DNA from: JACRCG01 sp964524835
GTDB taxonomy: Bacteria; Desulfobacterota; Desulfuromonadia; Geobacterales; Pseudopelobacteraceae
Direction of reading: 5' to 3'
DNA length: 64,000 bases
Assembly: GCA_964524835.1 (NCBI GenBank)
Contig: CAZGEG010000022.1
Coordinates: 17,048 to 81,047, forward strand
A program made the translations under genes and the position numbers. This document shows positions 18,003 through 26,388 of this stretch, one piece after another (position 1 is the stretch's first letter; each line of letters opens with the position of its first letter). The notes under the pieces were generated by a model that saw only the letters and a program-made list of their open reading frames with translations, was not told the DNA's origin and made no database searches.

Positions 18003-18292
18003 GGCACACCTCCCGTGCCCGACATAAACTCGGGCTGTCAGCTTGTCACTTGCACCTTCATTATACTCCCCGGCGCCGTTCGGTGTATTTCTTTTTCAGC
18101 GGCTTCATCCCCATGGAGTGCCTGAAAGTCAACCGGTACCGGTTCTGCAGCCGGAACTGCCGATCGGGCTGATGCGCGGCATTGTGCAGAGTGTATACGT
18201 AAAGTTCTTGATTCAATACAAGGGTTTGATTTACTGTTCACGCGACGGTGAACCACGCGTGACAGTTGCTCCACTACATCTGGAGGTAATCC
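18003..18292. other. Intergenic region upstream of pfkA
   Basis: A 290-bp divergent gap. A frame open from 18043 on the plus strand has unnatural composition and no ribosome site. No riboswitch, repeat or clear promoter could be supported; GGAGG before the pfkA ATG is the only signal. Confidence 0.4.
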
Positions 18293-19384
18293 ATGACTAT
18301 CGCAAAAATCGGCATCCTCACCGGCGGCGGCGACTGCCCCGGCCTGAACGCCGTCATCCGAGGAGTGGTAAAATCCGCCATCATCCGCCATGGCTGGCAG
18401 GTGGTCGGAGTCGAGGACGGCTTTGACGGCCTGCTGGACCTGAATAAGTGCCGGCCTCTGACGCTGGAAAGCGTGCGCGGCATCCTCCCCCGCGGCGGCA
18501 CGATCCTGGGCACCACCAACCGCGGCAATCCGTTTGACTATCCGGTGGAGCAGGACGGCAAGATCACCCGAATCGATATATCCGGCCGGGTCGTGGAGAA
18601 TATCCGGGCAATGGGCATAGAGGCGCTGATTGCCGTGGGGGGTGAGGGTTCGCTCAAGATCGCCCTGGAACTGGCGAAGAAGGGTGTGCCGGTGGTGGGT
18701 GTCCCCAAGACCATCGATAATGACCTGCGCGAAACGGACTTCACCTTTGGCTATAATACCGCCCTGGAAACCGCGACTGATGCGCTTGACAAACTGCACA
18801 CAACCGCCGAGAGCCATCACCGGGTGATGATACTTGAAGTCATGGGGCGCTACGCCGGCTGGATTGCGCTGGAGTCGGGTATTGCCGGCGGTGCGGATGT
18901 GATCCTGATCCCGGAGATTCCCTTCCATCTGGAGCGGATCTGCACCGCCATCAAGAAGCGCTCGGCGCGGGGGAGCCGCTTCAGCATCGTCGTGGCCGCC
19001 GAAGGGGCGTTCCCTGCCGGGGGCGGCCGGGTGGTCGCCAAAGAGGCCGACGAGCGCTATACCATCGAGCGCTTGGGAGGGGTCGGCCAATACGTAGCCC
19101 GGCAGATTGAACAATGCCTGGACATGGACGTCCGGGTGACCGTGCTGGGGCATCTGCAGCGCGGCGGTTCCCCGACTACTTTTGACCGCGCCCTGGGAAG
19201 CCGCTTCGGGACGAAAGCGGTGCAGATGATCGCAGAGGGTGAATTCGGCCGGATGGCCTGCCTGAAAGGGAGGAAGATAACTTCGGTTACGATCGAGGAA
19301 GCCGTTCGCGAGCTGAAGCTTGTCGATCCGGATGGCGAAATTGTTCACACTGCCGAGGACCTCGGCATCATGATGGGGCGTTAG
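18293..19384 (+). CDS. pfkA: 6-phosphofructokinase (mixed-substrate type signature)
   Basis: A 363-residue phosphofructokinase, adding the second phosphate to fructose 6-phosphate in glycolysis. Motifs: GILTGGGDCPGLNAVIR, TIDNDL with the catalytic aspartate, MGRYAGWIAL and GHLQRGGSPT. At the donor site it reads GGEGS and PKTIDND, meaning Gly at the position equivalent to E. coli 104 and Lys at 124. ATP enzymes usually have Gly/Gly and PPi enzymes Asp/Lys. This Gly/Lys pair marks the group III mixed-substrate lineage, which includes both ATP- and PPi-using members, so the donor is undetermined. GGAGG precedes the ATG. Confidence 0.92.
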   Translation: MTIAKIGILTGGGDCPGLNAVIRGVVKSAIIRHGWQVVGVEDGFDGLLDLNKCRPLTLESVRGILPRGGTILGTTNRGNPFDYPVEQDGKITRIDISGRVVENIRAMGIEALIAVGGEGSLKIALELAKKGVPVVGVPKTIDNDLRETDFTFGYNTALETATDALDKLHTTAESHHRVMILEVMGRYAGWIALESGIAGGADVILIPEIPFHLERICTAIKKRSARGSRFSIVVAAEGAFPAGGGRVVAKEADERYTIERLGGVGQYVARQIEQCLDMDVRVTVLGHLQRGGSPTTFDRALGSRFGTKAVQMIAEGEFGRMACLKGRKITSVTIEEAVRELKLVDPDGEIVHTAEDLGIMMGR

Positions 19385-19405
19385 GCGGGAGTTTTTTCCG
19401 AGCAG

Positions 19406-20158
19406 TTACGAAGAGATATCAGGATCGTCTTCGCACGCGGGGTGATTCCCGTTTTCCAGCTCAATTTTACCGATCAGGCGGGTAAAAAATTCCGGGATGC
19501 CGGTTTCAAAGGTGAGCCGCCTGCCGTTGACCGGGTGGGTGAAGGTGATCGATCTGGCATGCAGCGCCAGCGTGTTGTAGGGGTCATTCCCCTTCCCGTA
19601 TTTTTTGTCCCCCACGACCGGATGACCCTTTTCCGACAGATGCACCCGAATCTGGTGCTTGCGGCCGGTGAGCAGGTGAATATCCAGCAGGGAGAACCCC
19701 TTGGCCTCTTTCAGGGTCGTATACTCCGTACGGGAGAGCTTCCCGGCCGCCTGGTCGGGGGTGGAATAGACCGTAAAGGCGCTGTTCTCGGTCAGGTAGC
19801 TGCTGATCGTCCCGGTTCTGGGCGAGAGAGAGCCATATACGACCGTCAGGTAGCGCTTCTCGGTTTCCTGCCACTGTTCCTGCAGAAAATTCTTGGCTGC
19901 TTCGCTCTTGGCGAAGATCAGGATGCCGGAGGTTTCGCGGTCGAGGCGGTGGACGATATAGATCCGGTTCCGGGAGCGGGGGTCCCCCTTGCGGACATAC
20001 TCGTTGAGGATGGTGTGGGCCGTTCTTGACTTGTCCCGATCGGTACCCATCGTCAGCAGGCCGCACGGCTTTTCCACGACGATGATATCCCGGTCTTCGA
20101 ACAGGACCGGTAGTCCTTTGGGTTGATATTTCGCCGGTGGGCGCTTGGTCGTTGCCAT
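19406..20158 (-). CDS. RluA-family 23S rRNA/tRNA pseudouridine synthase
   Basis: About 250 residues. The catalytic motif HRLDRETSGILIFAKS contains the conserved aspartate that attacks the uridine. The supporting motifs TGRKHQIRVHLSEKGHPVVGD and ALHARSITFTHP are present. No S4 domain is seen before it, so it is a short RluA-type enzyme. The RNA target cannot be read from the sequence. I placed the start at 20158 (MATTKRPP), where GAGAAAG precedes; a longer start at 20209 adds 17 residues and has no site. Confidence 0.88.
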   Translation of the reverse strand: MATTKRPPAKYQPKGLPVLFEDRDIIVVEKPCGLLTMGTDRDKSRTAHTILNEYVRKGDPRSRNRIYIVHRLDRETSGILIFAKSEAAKNFLQEQWQETEKRYLTVVYGSLSPRTGTISSYLTENSAFTVYSTPDQAAGKLSRTEYTTLKEAKGFSLLDIHLLTGRKHQIRVHLSEKGHPVVGDKKYGKGNDPYNTLALHARSITFTHPVNGRRLTFETGIPEFFTRLIGKIELENGNHPACEDDPDISS

Positions 20159-20352
20159 GTCGTTCTTTCTCGAAAAGTTTTTGTTTTTCAGGTTGCGCGG
20201 GGGGAACATTTACACTACCATAGTCATGCCCTGAAAAACAGGGAAGAGCGTTTCAAGCTGCAATAAATGTCATTGTGCTTCCGATTATTCCTCGACAGTT
20301 TCCTGCCGGAACACCAGCATATAAGTCAGTACCATCATGAGGAGAACATACA

Positions 20353-21444
20353 ATGGATGATAAGCTCCTGGCAACTCCGATCTCTGGGCGGCATCGTGCC
20401 TTGAACGCCCTAATGGCCCCTTTTGGCGGTTGGGATATGCCGATCCAGTACGAGGGGATTATCGCCGAACACGGCTGGTGTCGCACCCAGGCAGCGCTCT
20501 TCGACATCTGCCACATGGGGGAGTTCCTCTTCCAGGGGGATTTCGAGGCCGGCGGCCTTGAGGATGTTTTCACCTTTTCGGTAAAAACGATTCCGGTCGG
20601 ACGCTCCCGCTACGGCTTCCTGCTTAATGAGCAGGGGGGGATCATCGATGACCTGATCGTATTCCGCCTGGCCGCTGACAAGGTCATGATCGTGGTCAAT
20701 GCCGCCACGGCGCCCAAGGATTTTGCCGTTATCAAGGGGCGGCTGAAGGGAGGCGACTTTACCGACATCACCGCCGCGACCGGCAAGCTGGATCTTCAGG
20801 GTCCGCTTTCCCGCTACGTCATGGTTGAACTCCTGGGGGAGGAGGCCGCAACGATCCCCTATTTCAAGTTCATCACGATGAATATCCTCGGCGTCCCGGC
20901 AATCGTCAGCCGTACCGGTTATACCGGCGAGCTGGGGTATGAAATCTTTATCCCTTCGCAAAAGGTCTGCGAACTGTGGGATCTGTTGCTGCAGGATGAG
21001 CGTGTCAAGCCGGCCGGGCTGGGCGCTCGTGACGTGCTGCGACTCGAGGTGGGGTATTCGCTCTACGGCAGCGATATCGACGAGGAGACCACGCCGCTGG
21101 AGGCGGGACTGGAAGGGTTCGTCAACTTCGACAATTCCTTTGTCGGCAAGGAGGCGCTGCTCCGCTTGAAAGAGCGGGGTATTGCCCGGAAAAAGGTGGC
21201 CTTCGAGGTCGCCGGCCGCCGTTCGCCGCGCCATCATTACGAGATCTGCTTTGAAGGGGAGGCCGTCGGCTCCGTGACCAGCGGCGTGTTTTCGCCGATG
21301 CTCGGCCGGGGGATCGGCATCGGCTTCGTCAAGCCGGAGATCGCCGTGGTCGGCGCCCCGCTGACGATCCGCCACGAGCGGGTCAGTATGGAGGCGACCG
21401 TCTGCGAGCTGCCGTTCTACCGGGACGGGTCGGTTCGTTCGTAA
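20353..21444 (+). CDS. gcvT: Aminomethyltransferase, glycine cleavage T protein
   Basis: A 363-residue T protein. It takes the aminomethyl group held on lipoyl-GcvH and, with tetrahydrofolate, releases ammonia and 5,10-methylene-THF. Family motifs: PFGGWDMPIQYEGIIAEH, FDICHMGE, RTGYTGELGYEIFIP and LGARDVLRLEVGYSLYGSDI. The ATG follows GAGGAG. First gene of gcvT-gcvH-gcvPA-gcvPB. I looked for a glycine riboswitch in the 190-bp leader and did not see one. Confidence 0.96.
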   Translation: MDDKLLATPISGRHRALNALMAPFGGWDMPIQYEGIIAEHGWCRTQAALFDICHMGEFLFQGDFEAGGLEDVFTFSVKTIPVGRSRYGFLLNEQGGIIDDLIVFRLAADKVMIVVNAATAPKDFAVIKGRLKGGDFTDITAATGKLDLQGPLSRYVMVELLGEEAATIPYFKFITMNILGVPAIVSRTGYTGELGYEIFIPSQKVCELWDLLLQDERVKPAGLGARDVLRLEVGYSLYGSDIDEETTPLEAGLEGFVNFDNSFVGKEALLRLKERGIARKKVAFEVAGRRSPRHHYEICFEGEAVGSVTSGVFSPMLGRGIGIGFVKPEIAVVGAPLTIRHERVSMEATVCELPFYRDGSVRS

Positions 21445-21486
21445 ACAGTAGAGTCTAAAAACTGAAAGACGTTACTCACGCTACGA

Positions 21487-21559
21487 CGCAACGACGCAAC
21501 GTAAATCTTGAACCGAACATTCAGTTTAAAGCCTTTCGTCGTTTCGTTGCGTCGTTGCG
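21487..21559. repeat. Inverted repeat with tandem octamer arms between gcvT and gcvH
   Basis: The left arm CGCAACGACGCAACG (21487-21501) is exactly complementary to CGTTGCGTCGTTGCG (21545-21559), with a 43-base spacer. The left arm is built of tandem ACGACGCA units starting at 21483. It sits inside the gcv operon and could fold in the mRNA, perhaps tuning the relative expression of gcvT and gcvH. Confidence 0.75.
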
Positions 21560-21638
21560 AGACACCAGGTTTTGAGTTCATGGCTTTTTGATTTGTTCTT
21601 AGTAATTTCAATTTAAAAACACCAGGGAGGAATGGACA

Positions 21639-22010
21639 ATGAGCATGTATTTCACCAAGGAACATGAGTGGGTCAAGGTTAAAGAGGGGATCGGCGCGGT
21701 CGGCATCAGCGCGCACGCCGCCCATGAGCTGGGTGATATCACCTTTGTCGAACTTCCCAAGATCGGCGCGGTCGTCAAACAGTTCGGCATGCTCGGAAGT
21801 ATCGAGTCGGTCAAGGCTGCCAGCGACATCTTTGCCCCGCTTTCCGGCAAGGTAATCAAGGTCAATGAGGCGCTGGACACGGCCCCCGAGATCGTCAACG
21901 AGAGCGCCGAGGATGCCGGCTGGATGGCGTGGGTCGAGATCACCGACGAGTCGGAGCTGAAAAACCTGATGACGCAGTCGCAGTACGACGACTATCTGAA
22001 AACAGTGTAG
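21639..22010 (+). CDS. gcvH: Glycine cleavage system H protein
   Basis: 123 residues; the lipoyl-carrying shuttle of glycine cleavage. The lipoylated lysine is Lys59 in GSIESVKAASD. The rest follows the family (KEHEWVKV, AHELGDITFVELP, WMAWVEITDESEL). GGGAGG precedes the ATG. Lipoylation enzymes are encoded 3.5 kb downstream. Confidence 0.97.
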   Translation: MSMYFTKEHEWVKVKEGIGAVGISAHAAHELGDITFVELPKIGAVVKQFGMLGSIESVKAASDIFAPLSGKVIKVNEALDTAPEIVNESAEDAGWMAWVEITDESELKNLMTQSQYDDYLKTV

Positions 22011-22021
22011 GGAGATTTAAT

Positions 22022-23368
22022 ATGAACGACAGCCATTACTGTCCCCATACGCCGGAGGAGATAGCCGAGATGCTCTCCGCGATCGGGGTTGCCAGCGTTG
22101 AGGAGCTTTTCGCACCGATCCCGGCATCGCTGCGGGCCACGACCTTCAATCTTCCCGCCGGTATGTCCGAGTTCGAAACATTCGGCAGGATGCAGGCCAT
22201 TGCCGGAGATAACACCCAGGGAATTATCCCCTTCATCGGCGGTGGGTTTTACGATCACATCATCCCCTCCGTCGTCGATCATCTCTCCGGCCGGTCCGAG
22301 TTCTACACCGCCTATACCCCCTATCAGCCGGAATGTTCCCAGGGGACCTTGCAGGCGCTGTTCGAATACCAGACAGCGATCTGCCGCCTGACCGGGCTGG
22401 ATGTTTCCAACGCCTCGCTCTACGACGGCGGCACAGCCTGTGCCGAGGCCGCGATGATGGCGCTGCGCGTGACCGGCCGCAACAAGATCGTTCTGGACGG
22501 CTGCGTCAGCCCATTTTCCCGCCAGGTGCTGAAGACCTACCTCTTCAACCTGGATGTGGAGGTCGTCGAACTTGCGCCGCTGGACGGCCAGCTCGACCGG
22601 ACCGTACTGTCTGCCCTGCTGGACGACAGCGTGGCCGCCGTACTGGTGCAGAACCCCAACTTCTTCGGCTGCATCGAAGATTTTACGGCCCTGGCGGACC
22701 AGGTTCACGGCGTCGGGGCACTGCTGATCGGCTCGGTCTACCCGATCGCGCTCGGCATGCTGAAGTCCCCCGGCGAGACCGGGATCGATATCGCCGTCGG
22801 TGACGGCCAGAGTCTGGGCAACCCGCTCTCGTTCGGCGGCCCCTCCTTCGGCTTCATCGCCGCCAAAAAAACGTTTATCCGCAACATGCCCGGACGCATC
22901 GTCGGCGAGACCGTCGACCGGAACGGCAAGCGGGGCTATGTGCTGACGCTGCAGGCTCGCGAACAGCACATCAAGCGCCACAAGGCCACCTCGAACATCT
23001 GCAGCAACCAGGGGCTCTGCGCCCTGCGGGGGCTGATCTTCCTCTCCTCGGTCGGTAAGGAGGGACTTGCCGATATGGCCCGCCTGAACCGCGACAAGGC
23101 CGAGTACGCCAAGGCCCGGCTGACCGCAATTACGGGGGTAACCGTGCTGCAGTCCGCCGTCACCTTCAACGAATTCACGGTCTTCCTGCCGAAAAAGGCG
23201 GACGCTGTCGTGGAGGCGCTGCTCGTGCGGGGCATCGCCGCCGGCGTGCCGCTGGGGCAGTATTACGAAGGGTCGGAGAACTGTCTGGTCGTGACGGTGA
23301 CCGAAAAGCGGACGAAAAAGGAAATCGACCTGTTGGCGAAGGAGCTGGAGGTGGCGCTATGCAACTGA
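22022..23368 (+). CDS. gcvPA: Glycine dehydrogenase (decarboxylating) subunit 1
   Basis: A 448-residue alpha half of the split P protein, which decarboxylates glycine with PLP and passes the aminomethyl group to GcvH. The N terminus YCPHTPEEIAEMLSAIGV and the segments FIGGGFYDHIIPSVVDHLSG and YTPYQPECSQGTLQALFEYQ are typical. The start is ATG 22022, 11 bp after gcvH; a longer open frame overlaps gcvH and is not credible. Its end overlaps gcvPB by 10 bp. Confidence 0.96.
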   Translation: MNDSHYCPHTPEEIAEMLSAIGVASVEELFAPIPASLRATTFNLPAGMSEFETFGRMQAIAGDNTQGIIPFIGGGFYDHIIPSVVDHLSGRSEFYTAYTPYQPECSQGTLQALFEYQTAICRLTGLDVSNASLYDGGTACAEAAMMALRVTGRNKIVLDGCVSPFSRQVLKTYLFNLDVEVVELAPLDGQLDRTVLSALLDDSVAAVLVQNPNFFGCIEDFTALADQVHGVGALLIGSVYPIALGMLKSPGETGIDIAVGDGQSLGNPLSFGGPSFGFIAAKKTFIRNMPGRIVGETVDRNGKRGYVLTLQAREQHIKRHKATSNICSNQGLCALRGLIFLSSVGKEGLADMARLNRDKAEYAKARLTAITGVTVLQSAVTFNEFTVFLPKKADAVVEALLVRGIAAGVPLGQYYEGSENCLVVTVTEKRTKKEIDLLAKELEVALCN

Positions 23369-24807
23369 TATATGAAAAATCGGTACCGGGTCGTCGCGGC
23401 GTCAAGCTGCCGGCTTCCGATGTCCTGTCTGCACCCCCGCTCCCTGCCGCCCTGCTGCGTGCGGAAAAGGCCGGACTGGCCGAGGTCTCCGAACTCGATC
23501 TGGTGCGCCATTTCACCAATCTCTCCCGCCGCAACTTCTCGGTGGACACCAACTTCTACCCGCTCGGCTCCTGCACGATGAAGTACAACGCCAAGGTGCT
23601 GGAAAATTCGGCTGCCCTGTTTGCGCCGTTCCATCCGATGACGGCGCTCCTGCCGGGGGGCGTGGAACTCTGCCAGGGTACGCTCGGGATGCTGTACGAC
23701 CTGGGGCAGCTGCTGGCCGACATCACCGGCATGGACGAGGTCACCACCCAGCCGCTGGCCGGCGCCCATGGCGAGATGACCGGCATCATGCTGATCTCGG
23801 CCTACCATGCGGCCAGAGGGAACAAGGCGAAAAAGAAATACGTCGTCGTGCCTGATTCGTCCCACGGTACCAATCCCGCCTCGGCGGCGATGGCCGGCTA
23901 CGAGATTATCACGGTGCCGACCGCCCCCTACGGCGATATGGATCTGGAGCTGTTCAAAACGGCGATGACCGATGAAGTCGCGGCGGTCATGATGACCTGT
24001 CCCAACACCCTCGGCCTGTTCAACCCGCACATCAAGGAGATCAGCGACATCGCCCATTCCCACGATGCGCTGATGTACTACGACGGCGCCAACCTGAACG
24101 CCATCATGGGGAAGGTCAAGCCGGGGGATGTCGGCTTCGACGTCATTCATGTCAACCTGCACAAGACCTTCGGCACCCCCCACGGCGGCGGCGGCCCCGG
24201 TTCCGGTCCGGTCGGCGTCAAGAAGGGGCTGATTCCCTACCTGCCGCAGCCGCGCATCGTGATGGACGGTGCCGGCAAGCTGCTGCTGGAGACGGACAAC
24301 AAGGAGACCATCGGCCGCACCGCCAACTTCTTCGGCAACTTCGGGGTGATGGTCAAAGCCTACGCCTACATCATCATGCTCGGCCGCGAAGGGCTGATCC
24401 AGGTCTCCGAGCAGGCGGTGCTGAACGCCAATTACATCAAGGAAAAGCTGAAACCGTACTACGAACTCCCCTATGATATGACCTGCATGCACGAGTGCGT
24501 CTTTTCTGCGTCCAAACAGCTGGCCCACGGCGTCCACGCGATCGACATCGCCAAATACCTGATCGACAGGGGGTATCACCCCCCCACGGTCTATTTTCCG
24601 ATGATCGTCAAGGAAGCGATCATGATCGAGCCGACCGAGACCGAGAGCAAGGCGACCATGGATGCCTTCATCGAGGTGATGATCGACGCGGCCCGCACCG
24701 CCGAAAGCGACCCGCAGGCGCTGCTTGATGCGCCGCTGACCATGCCGATCTCGCGGCTGGACGAGACCAAGGCGGCCCGGGAGCAGAACGTCTGCTGCAT
24801 CGGGTAG
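23359..24807 (+). CDS. gcvPB: Glycine dehydrogenase (decarboxylating) subunit 2
   Basis: A 482-residue beta half of the split P protein carrying the PLP-binding lysine in HVNLHKTFGTPHGGGGPGSG. Other family segments are NFYPLGSCTMKYNAK and TQPLAGAHGEMTG. The start overlaps the end of gcvPA, consistent with coupled translation of the two subunits. It is followed by a strong terminator. Confidence 0.96.
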   Translation: MQLIYEKSVPGRRGVKLPASDVLSAPPLPAALLRAEKAGLAEVSELDLVRHFTNLSRRNFSVDTNFYPLGSCTMKYNAKVLENSAALFAPFHPMTALLPGGVELCQGTLGMLYDLGQLLADITGMDEVTTQPLAGAHGEMTGIMLISAYHAARGNKAKKKYVVVPDSSHGTNPASAAMAGYEIITVPTAPYGDMDLELFKTAMTDEVAAVMMTCPNTLGLFNPHIKEISDIAHSHDALMYYDGANLNAIMGKVKPGDVGFDVIHVNLHKTFGTPHGGGGPGSGPVGVKKGLIPYLPQPRIVMDGAGKLLLETDNKETIGRTANFFGNFGVMVKAYAYIIMLGREGLIQVSEQAVLNANYIKEKLKPYYELPYDMTCMHECVFSASKQLAHGVHAIDIAKYLIDRGYHPPTVYFPMIVKEAIMIEPTETESKATMDAFIEVMIDAARTAESDPQALLDAPLTMPISRLDETKAAREQNVCCIG

Positions 24808-24836
24808 GTCCTTTTTGATTTACGATGTTTATGTGA

Positions 24837-24873
24837 AAGCACCCTGGTGAATCAACGTCAGGGTGCTTTTTTT
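24837..24873 (+). terminator. Rho-independent terminator of the gcv operon
   Basis: Perfect 10-bp stem AAGCACCCTG / CAGGGTGCTT followed by TTTTT. It separates the gcv genes from the toxin-antitoxin and lip genes. Confidence 0.88.
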
Positions 24874-24902
24874 AGAGTATGGTATGGCTTTGTATATAAG
24901 TG

Positions 24903-24931
24903 TTGCATGTCATATTTATGTGACATAAAAT
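24903..24931 (+). promoter_or_regulatory. Promoter with overlapping inverted repeat ahead of the MazEF-type module
   Basis: TTGCAT at 24903-24908 and TAAAAT at 24926-24931, separated by exactly 17 bases. ATGTCA (24907-24912) and TGACAT (24921-24926) form an inverted repeat lying across the core promoter. This fits autoregulation by the antitoxin or the toxin-antitoxin complex, and probably controls the lip genes as well. Confidence 0.6.
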
Positions 24932-24950
24932 GTATGGCAGGAGATATGCC

Positions 24951-25220
24951 ATGAAAACTGCTGCTGCACATAATTTCCATGTTCCCCTGCCCGCTGTTGT
25001 CTACAGCCGCCTCAGATCGGAGGCGGAACGCCAACACAAGCCGGCTACGCAGCTGGTGAAACAGGCGGTGGAATACTGGCTTGAAGAGCAGGAAAAATTG
25101 GCGCTGCATGAAGAAATTGCCCGTTATGCAGCAGAGACGGCAGGCTCCTGCGACGATCTGGACGAAGGGCTGGAGATCGCCGGAGTGGAATGTCTGGACA
25201 ACAGCGGGAAACAGCCATGA
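24951..25220 (+). CDS. mazE: MazE-type antitoxin (ribbon-helix-helix like)
   Basis: 89 residues upstream of a MazF/PemK toxin. The N terminus (FHVPLPAVVYSRLRSEAERQ) looks like a ribbon-helix-helix DNA-binding strand and helix. The acidic C terminus would wrap the toxin. AGGAG precedes ATG 24951. Its stop overlaps the toxin start (ATGA). The assignment as antitoxin rests on position, size and overlap more than on recognised sequence. Confidence 0.75.
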   Translation: MKTAAAHNFHVPLPAVVYSRLRSEAERQHKPATQLVKQAVEYWLEEQEKLALHEEIARYAAETAGSCDDLDEGLEIAGVECLDNSGKQP

Positions 25221-25567
25221 AGCGCGGCGACATTTATTGGGCGACGCTTTCGCCCCGTTCCGGTTCGGAGCAGAGCGGCCGCCGCCCGGTCATAGTTCTC
25301 TCCCATGATGCTTTCAATCAGACGCCCGGGTGGCGCTCCATTATAGTGGTTCCGGTCTCCACTTCCCCAGCACAGGCACGACGGGGGCCGACGGTTGTTT
25401 CATTAAGCGCCGGCACGGCCGGACTGCCAAGCGAAAGCTACGTTGTCTGCCATCAGATCACTACACTTGACCGCGCAAAGCTGACAGACAAAATCGGCGT
25501 ACTCCCCCCGGATATTTTGACTCTGGTCGAGAATGCGCTGCTTTCCGCCGTTGGTATTCGAAGATAA
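25217..25567 (+). CDS. mazF: MazF/PemK-family mRNA endoribonuclease toxin
   Basis: 116 residues with the full MazF pattern: MKRGDIYWATLSP, RPVIVLSHDAFNQ, IIVVPVST and the later SYVVCHQITTLDRAKL. These toxins cut mRNA at short sequences. The ATG overlaps the antitoxin stop by four bases, and the TAA shares a base with the ATG of the downstream lipoyl-transferase gene. Toxin and lipoylation gene are therefore translationally adjacent. Confidence 0.92.
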   Translation: MKRGDIYWATLSPRSGSEQSGRRPVIVLSHDAFNQTPGWRSIIVVPVSTSPAQARRGPTVVSLSAGTAGLPSESYVVCHQITTLDRAKLTDKIGVLPPDILTLVENALLSAVGIRR

Positions 25568-26388
25568 TGACCATGCAAACCGATCAAACCTGGCGCTTCA
25601 TCGTGACCACCCCGCTCCCCGGAGCGGAGAACATGGCCATCGATGAGGCGCTGCTGCGTTCATTCGATCCCGCCGACTCCCGGCCGGTTCTGCGGCTGTA
25701 CGGCTGGAATCCTCCGGCGCTGTCGCTGGGGCGCTTCCAGAAAGCAGCCGGGGTGCTCGACCTGGAGCGCAGCCGGGATAACGGCGTCGCGGTCGTACGG
25801 CGGGTAACCGGCGGCGGCGTGATCTACCATGCCGACGAGCTGACCTACTCGCTGGTCTGCGCACCGGGGCAGATACCGCCGGCAGGGTCGATCAAGGACT
25901 CCTTTCGCGTGCTGACCGGGTTTCTGCTGGCCTTCTACCGGAGGCTGGGCCTTGATGCCGCCTATGCGGCCGATGTCGCTCCCGAAGGGACCCTTCTCGG
26001 CGAACGGACCGCCTTCTGTTTCGCCGGCAGGGAGAGTTTCGACATTCTCGCCGGTGGCCGCAAGATCGGCGGCAACGCCCAGCGGCGGCTCAAGGGGGTC
26101 ATCTTCCAGCACGGCTCGATCCCGCTGCAGAATCGCGCCGCCACGGGACTGTCGTACATGCTCGACCGGGATTCAGAGCATGCCGCCGGTACGGCCAGTC
26201 TGGCCGAGTTCGGAGTGGAAGCCGACTGGAGCAGTTTGGTGAACGACCTTGCGGCCGCCTTCAGCGGCTACTTTGGCGCCGACCTCCGGAAGGAGCCGCT
26301 GTCTGAAGCGGAGCGTGCGGATATGGAGAGATTGCTGGTGAGCAAATACCGGTCGGAGCGCTGGAATCTGGAAGGGGTAGAAGAGTGA
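25567..26388 (+). CDS. lipM: Lipoate-protein ligase A family; LipM-like octanoyltransferase
   Basis: A 273-residue member of the BPL/LplA/LipB fold. RRVTGGGVIYHADELTYSL is the substrate-binding loop and KIGGNAQRR...VIFQHGSI carries the conserved lysine. A cysteine in TAFCFAGRESFDIL is where LipM has its acyl-thioester nucleophile, so transfer of octanoate from acyl carrier protein to GcvH is likely. A scavenging ligase role remains possible. The gene begins on the last base of the mazF stop and ends overlapping lipA. Confidence 0.85.
   Translation: MTMQTDQTWRFIVTTPLPGAENMAIDEALLRSFDPADSRPVLRLYGWNPPALSLGRFQKAAGVLDLERSRDNGVAVVRRVTGGGVIYHADELTYSLVCAPGQIPPAGSIKDSFRVLTGFLLAFYRRLGLDAAYAADVAPEGTLLGERTAFCFAGRESFDILAGGRKIGGNAQRRLKGVIFQHGSIPLQNRAATGLSYMLDRDSEHAAGTASLAEFGVEADWSSLVNDLAAAFSGYFGADLRKEPLSEAERADMERLLVSKYRSERWNLEGVEE

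Noticed and set aside
18043..18426. Open frame running into pfkA
   Set aside because: Low-complexity composition, overlaps the pfkA start, no ribosome site.
18038..19348. A 436-codon minus-strand frame opposite pfkA
   Set aside because: Shadow of a well-identified enzyme gene.
20210..20352. Glycine riboswitch before gcvT
   Set aside because: Expected because gcv operons often carry one, but no matching conserved blocks or tandem aptamers are visible in this leader.
23263..24579. A 438-codon minus-strand frame opposite gcvPB
   Set aside because: Shadow; gcvPB has intact PLP motif and operon position.
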